Origin: CAYSPU01 sp964432995
GTDB taxonomy: Bacteria; Verrucomicrobiota; Verrucomicrobiia; Limisphaerales; JAHDYP01
Length of the DNA: 5,496 bases
Assembly (NCBI GenBank): GCA_964432995.1
Contig: CAYSPU010000328.1
Span: 1-5,496 of the forward strand
Reading direction: 5' to 3'
Below, in pieces: positions 5,316 through 5,496 of the stretch (its first letter is position 1; each line of letters begins with the position of its first letter). The position numbers were made by a program, and so were the translations under genes. The notes under the pieces were generated by a model. That model had not been told where the DNA came from and made no database searches. It worked only from the letters and a program-made list of their open reading frames with translations.

Positions 5316-5496
5316 GTGAATCCTACCCCATCGAAAACGAACCAAACAGCGACGCCGCCGGAGGCACCTTCGCCCCCATCCGGTGCTGCCGAAACCGCAT
5401 CGAGCCGCGCCGCTCAACACGAAGCCGAGCTGCAACAGCTCCGCCAGCGCCTGGCCCCCATCCGCCTGAAGATCCTGGTTCTCTCAGGCAAGGGTG
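5316..5496 (+). CDS. mrp: Mrp/NBP35-type P-loop ATPase (iron-sulfur carrier family), 3'-truncated
   Basis: The frame is open to the window end, giving 60 codons from a GTG at 5316. The first 35 or so residues are Pro/Ser/Ala/Thr-rich and probably disordered. Then comes a Glu/Gln/Leu helix (about 36-48) and IRLKILVLSGKG (49-60), the start of the deviant Walker A motif (expected GKGGVGKS) that opens Mrp/ApbC/NBP35 proteins, where KxxVLSGKGG is typical. These ATPases bind and transfer Fe-S clusters in the cytoplasm. The N-terminal cysteine motif of NBP35-like members is absent here: there is no Cys before the Walker A. The frame stays open upstream of 5316 into the repeat, with another GTG at 5289, so the start is not certain. 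No Shine-Dalgarno is visible. A MinD/ParA relative is the main alternative, since only the first motif can be seen. Confidence 0.72.
   Translation, partial: MNPTPSKTNQTATPPEAPSPPSGAAETASSRAAQHEAELQQLRQRLAPIRLKILVLSGKG

Overview
The window carries six genes, all on the + strand of a G+C-rich bacterial chromosome (roughly two-thirds G+C by eye). A cleavable signal peptide followed by an outer-membrane barrel shows a Gram-negative (diderm) cell. Weak Shine-Dalgarno sequences, a palindromic GGTAGGGCGC-type intergenic repeat and the style of the outer-membrane protein suggest Verrucomicrobiota or a relative. That placement rests on recollection of such genomes, not on a search.

Region 1 (2-1649) is a two-gene unit. 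A 5'-truncated hotdog-fold (PaaI-like) thioesterase overlaps by 8 bases a metallo-beta-lactamase-fold hydrolase of the dihydropterin-phosphate-synthase-like type. The hydrolase has an unusual C-terminal addition: a Pro/Ala-rich linker and a five-cysteine, probably metal-binding, module.

Region 2 (1650-1760) is a 111-base intergenic stretch. It holds a perfect 14-base palindrome and a strong stem-loop, and is the only obvious place for a promoter/operator of the next operon.

Region 3 (1761-5181) is a metal-uptake operon: an outer-membrane beta-barrel protein with an N-terminal coiled coil, then a ZnuA-like periplasmic binding protein with three candidate His ligands, then a ZnuB-like ABC-3 permease with a long hydrophilic tail. 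Together they would carry zinc (less likely manganese) across the outer membrane, bind it in the periplasm and pass it through the inner membrane. No ABC ATPase (ZnuC) is encoded in the window, so this part must come from elsewhere.

Region 4 (5182-5315) is intergenic and holds a repeat of about 71 bases that can fold into two mutually exclusive hairpins. Region 5 (5316 to the window end) is the start of an Mrp/NBP35-type P-loop ATPase, cut off inside its Walker A motif.

I see no tRNA, rRNA, CRISPR array, transposase or integrase. The best candidates for something undescribed are the hydrolase-cysteine-module fusion next to a zinc-uptake operon, the operator-like palindrome, and the operon's missing ATPase.
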